Shown in pieces: positions 7,887 through 16,302 of a DNA stretch of 64,000 nucleotides. Each line of letters starts with the position of its first letter. Position 1 is the stretch's first letter. The notes beneath the pieces are model-generated. The model saw only the letters and a program-made list of their open reading frames with translations, had not been told where the DNA came from and ran no database searches. The position numbers were made by a program, and so were the translations under genes. This stretch comes from Halalkalicoccus tibetensis (GTDB lineage Archaea > Halobacteriota > Halobacteria > Halobacteriales > Halalkalicoccaceae), in assembly GCF_037996645.1 (NCBI RefSeq), contig NZ_JBBMXV010000004.1, forward strand, positions 397,684 to 461,683. The letters run 5' to 3'.

Positions 7887-9506
7887 TCAGCCGACGCCGT
7901 AGCCCTCCTGGCGCAGCAAGACGACCATCGTCAGCCCGGAGATGAGGACGAGCAGCAGGGCCGGGACCGCCGCGTAGCGGTACGCGAGGGCGTTCTGGGC
8001 GCCCCAGATGACGATGACCAGCGTGTCCATCCCGATGGGCTGGAGCATCAGCGTCATCGGCAGCTCCTTCATCGTCGTCAGGAAGACGAGGATCCCGCCG
8101 GCGATCACGCCCGGCAGGATCAGCGGCAGCGTGACCCGGCGGAACGTCTCGAGGGGACCGGCGTTGAGCGTGCGGGCGGCCTCAAGGGTCGCGGTGTCGA
8201 CCTGCAGCACCGACGAGCGGACGGTGCCGACCGCCTGCGGGAGGAAGCGCACGACATAGGCGAAGACGAGCAGCCAGACGCCCTGTCTGTAGAACGAGGG
8301 CAGCGTGCGCGTGCCCAGGAAGACGAGCGCGAGGCCGATGACGACCCCCGGGACGGCGAAGCCGACGTAGGTCGCCCGCTCGAGCACCCGCGCGACCAGC
8401 GAGTTCGACCGCCCGGAGTAGTAGGCGACCGGCAGGGCGAACGCACAGGCGACCAGCGCGGCCAGGAGGGCGAGGTAGACCGAGTTGGCGGCGAACTCCG
8501 CCTGGAACTCCAGTGCGGGGATGGGGTCGCCGACGCTGCGGACCAGCCAGTTCGTGAAGATCGCGACCGGGACGACGAGCGTGACGATCCCGATCAGCGA
8601 GACGAAGCCCATCGCCGGCCACTTCCAGGCCCCGAGCCGGATGGCGCCGCCCGCGCCCGTGGCGCCGCTCGCGTCCTCGTCGCTGCCGATGCCCGCCTCG
8701 ATGACGAGGACGACGGCGACGATCGCGATCAGCTGCAGGGCGAGCAGCGCGGCGTACTCGACGGCGAAGCCGCTGAACTCCCAGTAGATCGTGCTCGTGA
8801 AGACGCCGGCCCCCATGAACGCCGGCGTGCCGAAGTCGGAGATCGCATAGAGGCCGGCCAGCAGCGCGCCGGCGGCGATACCCGGCCTGATCTGCGGGAG
8901 CGTGACCCGGCGAAAGGCGTCGAGACGCCCGGCGTTGAGCGTGCGGGCGGCGTCGACGAGCGAGCTGTCCATCGACAGCAGGGCCGCCCGGGTCGTGAGG
9001 AAGACGTACGGGTAGGTATAGAGGGTGATGATGAACGTCGCCCCCCGCAGCCCGTCGACGCGCGGGATCGTCATCCCGAACAGCGAGTCGATCTGCCCGC
9101 CCGAGCCGAACATCGAGACGAACGCGATCGCGCCGATGTAGCTCGGGATGACCAGCGGGAGCGCGGCGACGACGGTCCAGAAGCGCGGATAGGGGAGGTC
9201 CGTCCGCGTGGTGAGCACGGCGAGCGGGACGCCGAGCAGGATCGAAAACAGGGTGACCGCGAGCATCAGGAGGACGCTGTTGAGCGTGATCGTCGCCGTC
9301 TGCGAGGAGACGATCAGCCCGTAGGCGCGCGCCGGATCGACCGTCGAGGCGCGCCAGAGCAGCCAGAACATCGGGGAGATCACGAGAAAGGCGATGACGG
9401 CGCTGATCGCCGCCAGGGCGAGCGCCGAGCGATCGGTCTCGCCGAGTCGCTCCCCGAGCGACTCGAACCGCCCGTCGCTGTCGAAGTAGGTCGTGATCGG
9501 TTTCAT
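7887..9506 (-). CDS. Fe3+ ABC transporter permease (FbpB-type, two fused permease units)
   Basis: A 539-residue membrane protein with about 12 transmembrane segments. It is an internal duplication: each half has the ATPase-contact (EAA) loop, DAARTLNAGRLDAFRRVTLPQ in the first half and EAARTLNAGPLETFRRVTLPL in the second. This is the layout of ferric iron (FbpB/SfuB) and thiamine (ThiP) permeases, so one polypeptide forms the whole channel. The adjacent binding protein and iron operators favour iron. The start at 9506 (MKPITTYFD) leaves a short cytoplasmic N-terminus before the first helix. It is 134 nt downstream of the binding-protein gene. Confidence 0.92.
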   Translation of the reverse strand: MKPITTYFDSDGRFESLGERLGETDRSALALAAISAVIAFLVISPMFWLLWRASTVDPARAYGLIVSSQTATITLNSVLLMLAVTLFSILLGVPLAVLTTRTDLPYPRFWTVVAALPLVIPSYIGAIAFVSMFGSGGQIDSLFGMTIPRVDGLRGATFIITLYTYPYVFLTTRAALLSMDSSLVDAARTLNAGRLDAFRRVTLPQIRPGIAAGALLAGLYAISDFGTPAFMGAGVFTSTIYWEFSGFAVEYAALLALQLIAIVAVVLVIEAGIGSDEDASGATGAGGAIRLGAWKWPAMGFVSLIGIVTLVVPVAIFTNWLVRSVGDPIPALEFQAEFAANSVYLALLAALVACAFALPVAYYSGRSNSLVARVLERATYVGFAVPGVVIGLALVFLGTRTLPSFYRQGVWLLVFAYVVRFLPQAVGTVRSSVLQVDTATLEAARTLNAGPLETFRRVTLPLILPGVIAGGILVFLTTMKELPMTLMLQPIGMDTLVIVIWGAQNALAYRYAAVPALLLVLISGLTMVVLLRQEGYGVG

Positions 9507-9640
9507 CGCCTCTCGCGTAACCCCCGTCCTGGTCCCAACTGCGCAACCCGTCTGTTTGTGCCTGTTGGTTCGGCTCTAACGGACGGCCTCAAGCGACGGA
9601 GGAGCCGACAGGAACGTCGTACCGTGGTTTTCGGTCGCCG

Positions 9641-10828
9641 TCAGACCGTCATCCCCTCCTCGTCGAGGAGGTTCTGTGCCTCCTGGAGGTCCATGTCGAA
9701 GTCGCTGAGGTCGAACTCCGGCGGGTTGATCTCCTCGAGGTCGGGCAGCTCGCCGACGTAGTCGACGCCCTCGACGACGGGGTACTCGCCGTTGGCCTCC
9801 ATCATGAACTCCTGGCCCTCCGCCGCGAGCAGGTGGCGGACGAACTCCGCGACCAGCTCGGGGTCCTCTAGATCGTTCAGGACGCCGACGCCCGCGACGC
9901 TGAACAGGCAGCCGGCGTCGTTCTCGGTGAACGCCAGGTCGATCGGCGCGTCGGGGTCCTCGTTGAGGATGCGGGCGGCGTAGTAGCTGTTGCCCAGCGC
10001 GACGATCGGGTCGTCGTCGCCCCCGCGGTTGACGGCTTCCGCCTGGTCGGAGCCGCCCTCGAAGAGCTGGACGTCCTGTTCCTCGACCATCGCACGCACC
10101 CACTCGCGGGTCTCCTCCTCGCCCTCGAGCTCGACCATCGCCTGGATGAACCCGCGGAAGGTGCCCGAGTTCGGTCTGGTAGCGATGACCCCCTGGAAGC
10201 GCTCGTCGGTCGCGTACTCCATGATGTCCGTCGGGAAGTCCTCGGCGTCGCCCTCCCAGCGCTCGGTGTTGAACTGGATCGAGCGGGTCCGGCCGGTCAC
10301 GCCGGTCCAGACCCCGTCGGGGTGGCGGTAGCTCTCGGGAACGGCGTCGACGAGGTCTCCCGGCAGCTCCTGAAGGAGCCCCTCCCCTTCGAGCGCGTTC
10401 AGCGCGCCGGGGTCCTGGGAGTAGAACAGGTCGGCCGGCGTGGCCTCGCCCTCCTCGATGAGCTGGTTGACCTGGACGTCGTTGTCGGCGTAGTTCCGGC
10501 TGACGGTGAACCCCTCGTACTCGTCCTCCAGGGCCTCGAAGGCCGCGTCGATCTGGTCGGGCGTTCGGCCCGAGTAGATCGTGAGCTCGCCCTCGAGGTC
10601 GCCGAGGTCGTCCCAGGAGACCGCCGTCGAGTCAACCGGCTCGCCCAGCGGCTCGGCCTCCGCGAGCGCCCCGGCCGCGCCGTCTCCGTTCCCGCCGTCG
10701 GCGCCCTCCCCGTCGCCGTTCTCGTCGTCCGTACAGCCCGCGAGGGCGGCCGTGCCGAACAGTGTCGCCCCCGTGTAGCCGAGGAACCGTCGTCGATCCA
10801 CCATAGCGTCGGATGCCTGATCTGCCAT
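9641..10828 (-). CDS. Fe3+ ABC transporter substrate-binding lipoprotein
   Basis: A 395-residue extracytoplasmic iron-binding protein. The N-terminus carries a Tat motif (DRRRFLGYTG) and a lipobox ending in LAGC, so it is probably exported folded and lipid-anchored. An acidic low-complexity linker (about residues 33-50) follows. The mature part has the FbpA/FutA fold: ELTIYSGRTPDQIDAAFEAL, then NDVQVNQLIEEGEATPADLFYSQD, and a YYAARILNED segment with the Tyr pair that commonly binds iron. The ATG at 10828 is used because it would give a near-leaderless mRNA with the operator at 10835; an ATG at 10804 sits just before the Tat motif and is also possible. Confidence 0.92.
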   Translation of the reverse strand: MADQASDAMVDRRRFLGYTGATLFGTAALAGCTDDENGDGEGADGGNGDGAAGALAEAEPLGEPVDSTAVSWDDLGDLEGELTIYSGRTPDQIDAAFEALEDEYEGFTVSRNYADNDVQVNQLIEEGEATPADLFYSQDPGALNALEGEGLLQELPGDLVDAVPESYRHPDGVWTGVTGRTRSIQFNTERWEGDAEDFPTDIMEYATDERFQGVIATRPNSGTFRGFIQAMVELEGEEETREWVRAMVEEQDVQLFEGGSDQAEAVNRGGDDDPIVALGNSYYAARILNEDPDAPIDLAFTENDAGCLFSVAGVGVLNDLEDPELVAEFVRHLLAAEGQEFMMEANGEYPVVEGVDYVGELPDLEEINPPEFDLSDFDMDLQEAQNLLDEEGMTV

Positions 10829-10834
10829 ATCTGA

Positions 10835-10850
10835 TTTAGGCCGACCTAAA
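10835..10850. promoter_or_regulatory. Iron-type operator at the binding-protein promoter
   Basis: TTTAGG-CCGA-CCTAAA, a perfect inverted repeat, lies 7-22 nt upstream of the ATG at 10828. In this position a bound repressor would block transcription start. It matches the 7845 and 10926 sites in arms and 4-nt spacing. Confidence 0.8.
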
Positions 10851-10925
10851 ACACAAGTAGTTTCCGGTTTCGACGGCCGGGAACGAGGATAGTCGAGGGA
10901 CGGAACCCGGACCTCGTGCAGTCTT

Positions 10926-10941
10926 TTTAGGCCTTCCTAAA
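10926..10941. promoter_or_regulatory. Second iron-type operator between iron and PHA loci
   Basis: TTTAGG-CCTT-CCTAAA, again perfect. It is 98 nt upstream of the iron binding-protein gene and 110 nt upstream of phaR on the other strand. It may strengthen repression of the transporter, or couple the PHA cluster to iron status. Confidence 0.75.
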
Positions 10942-11050
10942 GTATTTGGCGATGGCTCTCGATCCGCTGGGGACGTCTGAAACCATTGAGAACCATACAA
11001 CGGTATCTGAGGGTAAGACTTATCCCGTCGGAGGGCGTTGGTTCGGGTAG

Positions 11051-11386
11051 ATGACGAACGACGCCGACGCTACGTGGTGGCCGCCCGCGATGTTCGCGGA
11101 TCAGATGCAGGAGGCCAGCGAAGAGGCCGTCGAACAGCAGCAGAAGCTGTTCTCGCAGTGGCTGTCGGGGATGAACGCGACCGGACCGCAGTCGATGGGC
11201 GGGCTGTCCCAGCTCTCAGCGATGAGCATGGGCGCGGCGACGTTCAAGACGCGCGTCCAGAGCGGCGGCCGGATCTCGATCCCCGACGCGGAACGAGAGG
11301 CGCTCGGAATCGACGAGGGCGACATCGTTCAGACGATCGTCATCCCCCTCAACGCGACCAACGGAGACACTTCCAACGATGACTGA
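11051..11386 (+). CDS. phaR: PHA regulator PhaR (AbrB/SpoVT-type DNA-binding domain)
   Basis: A 111-residue protein. The first 60 residues are a Trp-, Gln- and Met-rich helical part (MQEASEEAVEQQQKLFSQWL) resembling phasins, and residues 66-98 form an AbrB/SpoVT swapped-hairpin domain (RVQSGGRISIPDAEREALGI, then EGDIVQTIVIPL). The same arrangement is known for PhaR of Haloferax mediterranei, a granule-bound repressor of phaRP. A TATA-like ACTTATCC sits at 11018-11025, 26-33 nt upstream, giving a leaderless mRNA. Its last 8 nt overlap phaP (ATGACTGA). A direct repeat AACCAT (10981, 10991) upstream could be its operator, which is inference. Confidence 0.85.
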   Translation: MTNDADATWWPPAMFADQMQEASEEAVEQQQKLFSQWLSGMNATGPQSMGGLSQLSAMSMGAATFKTRVQSGGRISIPDAEREALGIDEGDIVQTIVIPLNATNGDTSNDD

Positions 11387-11846
11387 CACATTCATGAACC
11401 CGATGTTCGACGCACAGCGCACGATGATCAACCAGAGCAACGAGCTGTTCAAGCAGGGGCTGAAGCTCCAGCACGACGCCTTCGAGGCCTACCGCGACAC
11501 CTTCGACGTCCAGGAGTCGACCCAGCGCCGCAACGTCGAGGCGACCCAGCGGGCGGTCGACGCCTACTTCGAGGCCCTCGAGGACGCCGGCGCCGACGCC
11601 ATGGGCGTCCGGGAGGTCCACGAGGCCGTCGACGAGCAGTTCGCGATGTTCCTCGACCTCCACGAGCAGTCGTGGGACAACCTCGAGCAGCTCGCCGAGG
11701 AGAACGCCGAGACCTACGACACGTTCGTCTCGCAGCTCGAGTCGATGGCCGACGACTCGACCGGAATGGCCGTCGAGGCCAGCCAGCAGGCCGAGGAGCA
11801 GACCGAGATCGCGGTCGAGTCCACCGAGGACGCGCTCGAGCAGTAA
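11379..11846 (+). CDS. phaP: PHA granule phasin PhaP
   Basis: A 155-residue, almost wholly helical, acidic protein without membrane segments. The pattern is an amphipathic coiled coil (QRTMINQSNELFKQGLKLQH, then QRAVDAYFEALEDAG). Phasins coat the surface of PHA granules and control their size. The gene overlaps phaR by 8 nt and is followed by phaE and phaC, the standard haloarchaeal order. The C-terminal tail is rich in Glu and Gln and has no recognised motif. A small hairpin follows the stop codon. Confidence 0.85.
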   Translation: MTDTFMNPMFDAQRTMINQSNELFKQGLKLQHDAFEAYRDTFDVQESTQRRNVEATQRAVDAYFEALEDAGADAMGVREVHEAVDEQFAMFLDLHEQSWDNLEQLAEENAETYDTFVSQLESMADDSTGMAVEASQQAEEQTEIAVESTEDALEQ

Positions 11847-11854
11847 GCAGAGAC

Positions 11855-11869
11855 CTACCTTTTTGGTAG
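11855..11869 (+). terminator. Short T-loop hairpin after phaP
   Basis: CTACC-TTTTT-GGTAG forms a perfect 5-bp stem with an all-T loop, 8 nt after the phaP stop and 20 nt before the phaE start. It could end part of the phaRP transcripts or set the ratio of phasin to synthase. Confidence 0.4.
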
Positions 11870-11889
11870 CGGATCACACAGCATATATC

Positions 11890-12453
11890 ATGACAGATAC
11901 GGAACCCCCGATGGCGGACCCCGAACAGTGGAACGAATTCATGCAGTCGATGAACCAGCAGTTCGCCGAGTCCCTCGAGCAGAACGTCGAGGCCCAGGCC
12001 TCGTTCGTCGAGTCCTGGGTCGAGGCCGTCGAGGAGTCGACCGACCCCCAGCAGTTCGAGGAGGGCGCCGAGGGCTACGCGAACGCCTACACCACCTGGA
12101 TGGACGCCTCCCAGCGCGCCTACGAACGATCGATGGACCTCGCCTCGGGCGAGGACGTTCAACCGGAGGAGTTCCGTGACATCTGGCTGAGCGCCGCCAA
12201 CGAGGCGTTCAAGGACGTCACCGACACGACGGCCTTCGCCGCCGCGACCGGGAAGACCGTCGAGGAGGCCCTCGAGTACCGCCAGGAGATCGACGAGATG
12301 GCCGACGAGACGCTCCACAACCTCGGTTTCGCGACGAAGAACGACGTTCAGGAGGTCGGCGAGCGCCTGATCGAGCTCGAACGGCGCCAGCACGCCGTCG
12401 AGAAGAAGCTCGATACCGTCATCGAGCACCTCGAAGGCGGGGACGAGGAATGA
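11890..12453 (+). CDS. phaE: PHA synthase subunit PhaE
   Basis: A 187-residue protein (ATG at 11890) that partners PhaC in class III PHA synthase. It is mainly helical, with [15 protein letters not shown] near the start, a central aromatic-rich region ([20 protein letters not shown]) and the C-terminal [20 protein letters not shown]-like segment (here [20 protein letters not shown]), typical of haloarchaeal PhaE. It ends in a coiled coil. It is shorter than bacterial PhaE (about 350), as usual in haloarchaea. The stop overlaps phaC as ATGA, which suggests coupled translation of the two subunits. Confidence 0.9.
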   Translation: MTDTEPPMADPEQWNEFMQSMNQQFAESLEQNVEAQASFVESWVEAVEESTDPQQFEEGAEGYANAYTTWMDASQRAYERSMDLASGEDVQPEEFRDIWLSAANEAFKDVTDTTAFAAATGKTVEEALEYRQEIDEMADETLHNLGFATKNDVQEVGERLIELERRQHAVEKKLDTVIEHLEGGDEE

Positions 12454-13949
12454 CCAGCAGTCCCTTCACGGTGGGGTTCGACCTCTACCGCCAGGGCTGG
12501 GAGCGGGCCGCCGAGACGATCGAGAAGGGCACCGACTCGCCCGAGCAGCTCGAACGGATGGCCGAAGTAGAGGTGGGCCAGACGCCGAGCGAGGTCGTCT
12601 ACACCGAGAACAAGCTCGAGCTGCTGTACTACGAGTCCCAGGCCGAGGAGACCCACGACGTCCCGATCCTGATCGTCTACGCGCTGATCAACAAGCCGTA
12701 CATCCTCGACCTCCAGCCCGATCGCAGCGTCATCCGAAACCTGCTCGAGAACGGGTTCGACGTCTACATGATCGACTGGAACGAGCCCTCGACGATGGAC
12801 GCGGCGCTCACCCTCGAGGACTACGTCGATCGATACACCGACAACTGCGTCGACGTCGTCCGCGAGCGCTCGGGCCAGGACGCGATCAACGTGCTCGGCT
12901 ACTGCATGGGCGGGACGATGAGCGTGATGTACGCCGCGCTCCACCCCGAGAAGGTCCGGAATTTAGGGTTGATGGCCGCGGGGCTGTGCTTCACGGGAAC
13001 CGGCGGCGTCCTCGAACAGTGGGGCGACGAGGAGTACTACTCGCCCGAGGCGGTCACCGACGCCTTCGGCAACGTCCCCGCGGACTTCCTCGACATCGGC
13101 TTCGCGACCATGGACCCCGTCCAGAACTTCCTCACGAAGTACGTCCAGCTCTACGACAACATCGAGGACGAGGAGTTCGTCGAGAACTTCGCGCGCATGG
13201 AGCAGTGGATCGGCGACGGGATCGACGTCGCGGGCGCGGCCTACGAGCAGTTCCTGACCGACATCTACCAGGAGAACAAGCTCGCCGAGAACGAGTTCTA
13301 TCTGGGCGAGAAGCACGTCGACCTCTCGGAGGTCGACATGCCGCTGCTCCAGATCGTCGGCGAGTACGACCACCTGATCCCGCCGGAGGCGAGCAAACCG
13401 TTCAACGAGCTCGCCGCCAGCGAGGACACCGAGGTCATGGAGTTCCCGACGGGCCACATCGGCCTGTCGGTCTCCTCGAAGTCCCACGCCGAGCTCTGGC
13501 CGAGCGTCTGTGAGTGGTACGCCGAGCGCTCGGGAACGGACGAGTCCGACGAGCCCGACGCCGAGCCGATCACGGAGCCCGACGAGCCCGACGCCGCCCT
13601 CGCGGAGGACGTCGCGGGCGACGAGGCCGGCACCGACGAGGAGCACGCGGTCGACGAGCCCGACGGCGCAGAAGCGGCGACGCCCGACGGCACGACCGCC
13701 GACGAGGGCGACGTCGACGCGGGGACCGACGACACGGAGATCGACGTCTCCAGCGGCGCGGACGGCGACCTCGAGACGATCTCCGGCATCGGCCCCACCT
13801 TCGCCGAGCGCCTCCGTGACGCGGGGGTCCCGGACGTCGGGGCGCTGGCCGAGGCCGAGCCCGCCGAGATCGCGGACCGCATCGACGTCTCCTCCGACCA
13901 GCTGGTCGAGGGCTGGGTCGACGAGGCGGCCGACCGCACCGGGAACTGA
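12450..13949 (+). CDS. phaC: Class III PHA synthase PhaC with C-terminal helix-hairpin-helix
   Basis: A 499-residue synthase that polymerises 3-hydroxyacyl-CoA at the granule surface. The alpha/beta hydrolase core holds the triad: Cys152 in the lipase-like box GYCMGG, Asp306 in EYDHLI, and His335 in TGHIGLS. The core ends near residue 360. A strongly acidic linker of about 75 residues follows (many D, E, P, A), then a helix-hairpin-helix module at about 438-475 ([20 protein letters not shown]). Haloarchaeal PhaC proteins are known to have long C-terminal extensions; the HhH assignment is my reading of the GIGP pattern. The gene is coupled to phaE by ATGA and stands 107 nt before an SDR ketoreductase gene. 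Confidence 0.93.
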   Translation: MTSSPFTVGFDLYRQGWERAAETIEKGTDSPEQLERMAEVEVGQTPSEVVYTENKLELLYYESQAEETHDVPILIVYALINKPYILDLQPDRSVIRNLLENGFDVYMIDWNEPSTMDAALTLEDYVDRYTDNCVDVVRERSGQDAINVLGYCMGGTMSVMYAALHPEKVRNLGLMAAGLCFTGTGGVLEQWGDEEYYSPEAVTDAFGNVPADFLDIGFATMDPVQNFLTKYVQLYDNIEDEEFVENFARMEQWIGDGIDVAGAAYEQFLTDIYQENKLAENEFYLGEKHVDLSEVDMPLLQIVGEYDHLIPPEASKPFNELAASEDTEVMEFPTGHIGLSVSSKSHAELWPSVCEWYAERSGTDESDEPDAEPITEPDEPDAALAEDVAGDEAGTDEEHAVDEPDGAEAATPDGTTADEGDVDAGTDDTEIDVSSGADGDLETISGIGPTFAERLRDAGVPDVGALAEAEPAEIADRIDVSSDQLVEGWVDEAADRTGN

Positions 13950-14056
13950 ACCGGCTTCGACCCGGACGTCGCGCCCACAGCCCCTGCGGGACAACACTTA
14001 GGAGGTGACGGTAACATATCACACATCGGAGCGGGCCGTCCGTCTCCGGATTCACC

Positions 14057-14800
14057 ATGACACTCGAGGATCGTACCTGTCTGATCACGGGATCATCGAG
14101 GGGTATCGGGCGCGGAATCGCCGAGGAGCTGGCGAGCGAGGGGGCTGACGTCGCGATCAACTACCGGGCCTCGGCGGGCGCGGCCGAGGAGGTCGTCGAC
14201 GGGATCCAGACCGCGGGCGGATCGGCCATAGCGACCCAGGCCGACGTCACCGACGAGGCCGAGGTCGCTGCGATGCACGAGGAGGTCGAGGACCGGTTCG
14301 GCTCCGTCGACGTCCTCGTGAACAACGCCGGCATCAACGTCGACACGCTGTTCTCGGAGATGACCCGCGCCGAGTGGGACCGCGTCATCGAGGTCGACCT
14401 CACGGGCGCGTTCGTCTGCACCAAGGAGTTCTTCGACGACATCGCCGACGCCGACGAGGGCCGGCTCATCAACATCTCCTCGATCGTCGGCAAGCAGGGC
14501 AACCTCGGGCAGGCGAACTACGCCGCCGCCAAGAGCGGAATGTTCGGTCTCACCCGGACGCTCGCGCTCGAGCTCGCCGACAGCGGCTCGACGGCCAACT
14601 GCGTCGCGCCCGGCTTCACCGCGACCGAGATGGTCGAGGGGATCCCCGAACGGGTACGCGAGAAGATCCAGTCGGAGATCCCGCTGGGTCGCTTCGCCAC
14701 CGTCGAGGAGATCGCCTCCACCGTCGCGTTCGTCGCGAGCCCCCCCGCCTCCTACATCACCGGCGAGGTCATCGACGTCAACGGCGGGATGGACCTCTGA
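14057..14800 (+). CDS. phaB: SDR family acetoacetyl-CoA / 3-oxoacyl reductase (PhaB/FabG-type)
   Basis: A 247-residue short-chain dehydrogenase. The cofactor loop is GSSRGIGRGIA, the structural motif NNAG is present, and the catalytic residues are Ser in NISSIVG and Tyr/Lys in YAAAKSG. It ends at ITGEVIDVNGGMDL. Its place just after phaC fits reduction of 3-ketoacyl-CoA to (R)-3-hydroxyacyl-CoA for PHA; haloarchaea also use the name FabG for these. It has its own promoter region (ACATAT at 14014-14019), so it may be expressed apart from phaEC. Confidence 0.88.
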   Translation: MTLEDRTCLITGSSRGIGRGIAEELASEGADVAINYRASAGAAEEVVDGIQTAGGSAIATQADVTDEAEVAAMHEEVEDRFGSVDVLVNNAGINVDTLFSEMTRAEWDRVIEVDLTGAFVCTKEFFDDIADADEGRLINISSIVGKQGNLGQANYAAAKSGMFGLTRTLALELADSGSTANCVAPGFTATEMVEGIPERVREKIQSEIPLGRFATVEEIASTVAFVASPPASYITGEVIDVNGGMDL

Positions 14801-14953
14801 CCCGTCGAGACGGTTCTTTCAGTTTCACCGCTGTTGATCTCCCGGCACGGTCCTTGGATAAATTGTGAACTAGTTGTTTCTCGTTTAGCGGGAATCGTCT
14901 CGCCGGTATATCACCTTCGCCGGCCAACGATCACCTGTAAGAGGTGCAAAACG

Positions 14954-15511
14954 ATGGCCACAACGACCCGACACGAGACGCGCTTCGAGAACCGGACGGC
15001 CGAAGAACCCGTGAGCTGGACGGCAGGTGCCGCGCTCGGGCTCCGGCTGGTGATGGGGCTGGTGTTCCTGACCGCCGGGCTCGGGAAGCTCCTCGGGGAG
15101 TTCTCGGCGGCGGGCTATCTGGCGAACGTCGACCCGACGAGCCCGCTTGCGGGCGTCTACGGCGCGATGGCCGAGATCCCCGCGCTGGTCGCCGTGATCG
15201 ACGTCGCGATCCCGTGGGGCCAGCTCCTGATCGGGCTCGGTCTGCTCGTGGGTGGACTCGTCCGTCTGGCGGCGTTCTTCGGGGGCCTCCAGATGGTCGC
15301 GTTCTACTTCGGCAACTGGGAGATGGCGGGCGCCTACGAGGTCCTCACCGGCTTCGCCACCTCGGATCTGGTCTATCTGATCGTCTTCCTCGCGATCGGC
15401 GCGCTGGCGGCCGGTCGGGTCTACGGGCTCGACGCGGTCCTTGAGCGCTACGAGGTCGACGGCGAACCCCTGGTCGAACGCCACCCGCGCCTGCGGTACG
15501 TCCTCGGGTGA
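14954..15511 (+). CDS. DoxX family membrane protein
   Basis: A 185-residue protein with four predicted transmembrane helices of the DoxX/TQO-small-subunit type: LRLVMGLVFLTAGLGKLLG, AIPWGQLLIGLGLLVGGLVR, LAAFFGGLQMVAFYFGNW and DLVYLIVFLAIGALAAG. DoxX-like proteins are linked to quinone-dependent sulfur or redox chemistry, but the role of most haloarchaeal members is unknown. An unusual Shine-Dalgarno-like GAGGTG (14941-14946) lies 7 nt before the ATG at 14954 and supports this start, in contrast to the mostly leaderless neighbours. Confidence 0.85.
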   Translation: MATTTRHETRFENRTAEEPVSWTAGAALGLRLVMGLVFLTAGLGKLLGEFSAAGYLANVDPTSPLAGVYGAMAEIPALVAVIDVAIPWGQLLIGLGLLVGGLVRLAAFFGGLQMVAFYFGNWEMAGAYEVLTGFATSDLVYLIVFLAIGALAAGRVYGLDAVLERYEVDGEPLVERHPRLRYVLG

Positions 15512-15548
15512 CCGGGGACGTCCTCGGCGTCGGAACGAAGCCACACGA

Positions 15549-15555
15549 ATTATAT
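15549..15555 (+). promoter_or_regulatory. TATA box of the HTH/membrane protein pair
   Basis: ATTATAT, 25-31 nt before the ATG at 15580, sets this ATG as the start of a leaderless mRNA and argues against the upstream in-frame GTG at 15508. Confidence 0.6.
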
Positions 15556-15579
15556 CACTCATCGATAAACGTAACCCGA

Positions 15580-15957
15580 ATGGTCCGGAACTCGTTCGCC
15601 GACCCGAAGCCCCCCGGGGTCGACACCGTCCTCAAGGCGCTCTACGACGAGGACTGTCGAACGATCGTCCGGCATCTGGAGGAACCGATGACCGCAAGCG
15701 AGATCTCCGAACGCTGTGACATCCCTCTCTCGACGACCTACCGGAAGCTCGAGGCGCTGACCGAGGCGACGCTGCTCGAGGAGCTGACCGAGATCCGCTC
15801 GGACGGCCGCCACACCGCCCGCTATCGGCTCCGCTTCGAGGAGGTGTTGCTCACCCTCGCCGAGGAGCGGGAGCTCGATATGGCGATCGTCCGCCCCTCG
15901 CGAACCACTGATGAACGGCTCGCGGACCTCTGGTCCGAGGTCCGCAAGGGGGTCTGA
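15580..15957 (+). CDS. Winged-helix transcriptional regulator (ArsR-like)
   Basis: A 125-residue protein starting MVRNSFADPKPPG. The winged HTH covers about residues 15-85: TVLKALYDEDCRTIVRHLEE, MTASEISERCDIPLSTTYRK as the recognition helix, and a RHTARYRLRFEEV wing. It resembles the many haloarchaeal regulators paired with a small DUF7521-like membrane protein, as here: the next gene starts 2 nt after its stop. The effector is unknown. Its job may be sensing a membrane or redox signal through its partner, which is inference from gene order. Confidence 0.82.
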   Translation: MVRNSFADPKPPGVDTVLKALYDEDCRTIVRHLEEPMTASEISERCDIPLSTTYRKLEALTEATLLEELTEIRSDGRHTARYRLRFEEVLLTLAEERELDMAIVRPSRTTDERLADLWSEVRKGV

Positions 15958-15958
15958 G

Positions 15959-16252
15959 ATGGTCCACGAGACCGCCCCCGAGTGGGTGACGATCGCGCTG
16001 ATCGTGGTGAAGACGCTGGTCGCGGTCGTCGGCGGCCTGGTGACCTACTTCGCGTTCAAGGCCTACCGACGGACCGGAAGCCGTCCGCTCGGGCTGCTGG
16101 CCGGCGGGTTCGGGCTCGTCGTGCTGGGCTCCGTGCTCGGCGGGACCGCCTACGAGCTGCTCGGCGTCTGGCTCGCGCTGGGCGTGGTCATCGAGGGGCT
16201 GTTCGTCCTCGCGGGCTTCTGTCTGATCGCCTACTCGCTGAAGGCCCAGTGA
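15959..16252 (+). CDS. Small three-helix membrane protein (DUF7521-like) paired with HTH regulator
   Basis: A 97-residue protein with three hydrophobic segments: VTIALIVVKTLVAVVGGLVT, LGLLAGGFGLVVLGSVLGG and LALGVVIEGLFVLAGFCLIA. It has a short basic loop (KAYRRTGSRP) after the first helix. The start ATG at 15959 lies next to the stop of the regulator gene, so the two are almost certainly co-translated. The family is found in haloarchaea next to winged-helix regulators; the function is unknown. Confidence 0.75.
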   Translation: MVHETAPEWVTIALIVVKTLVAVVGGLVTYFAFKAYRRTGSRPLGLLAGGFGLVVLGSVLGGTAYELLGVWLALGVVIEGLFVLAGFCLIAYSLKAQ

Positions 16253-16272
16253 ACGGGTCACGACAACACAGC

Positions 16273-16280
16273 ACATAAAT
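16273..16280 (+). promoter_or_regulatory. TATA box of the beta-ketothiolase operon
   Basis: ACATAAAT lies 23-30 nt before the ATG at 16303, consistent with a leaderless transcript for the thiolase and OB-fold gene pair. Confidence 0.55.
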
Positions 16281-16302
16281 CCCTGCCGCGTGAGTGGGGG
16301 CT

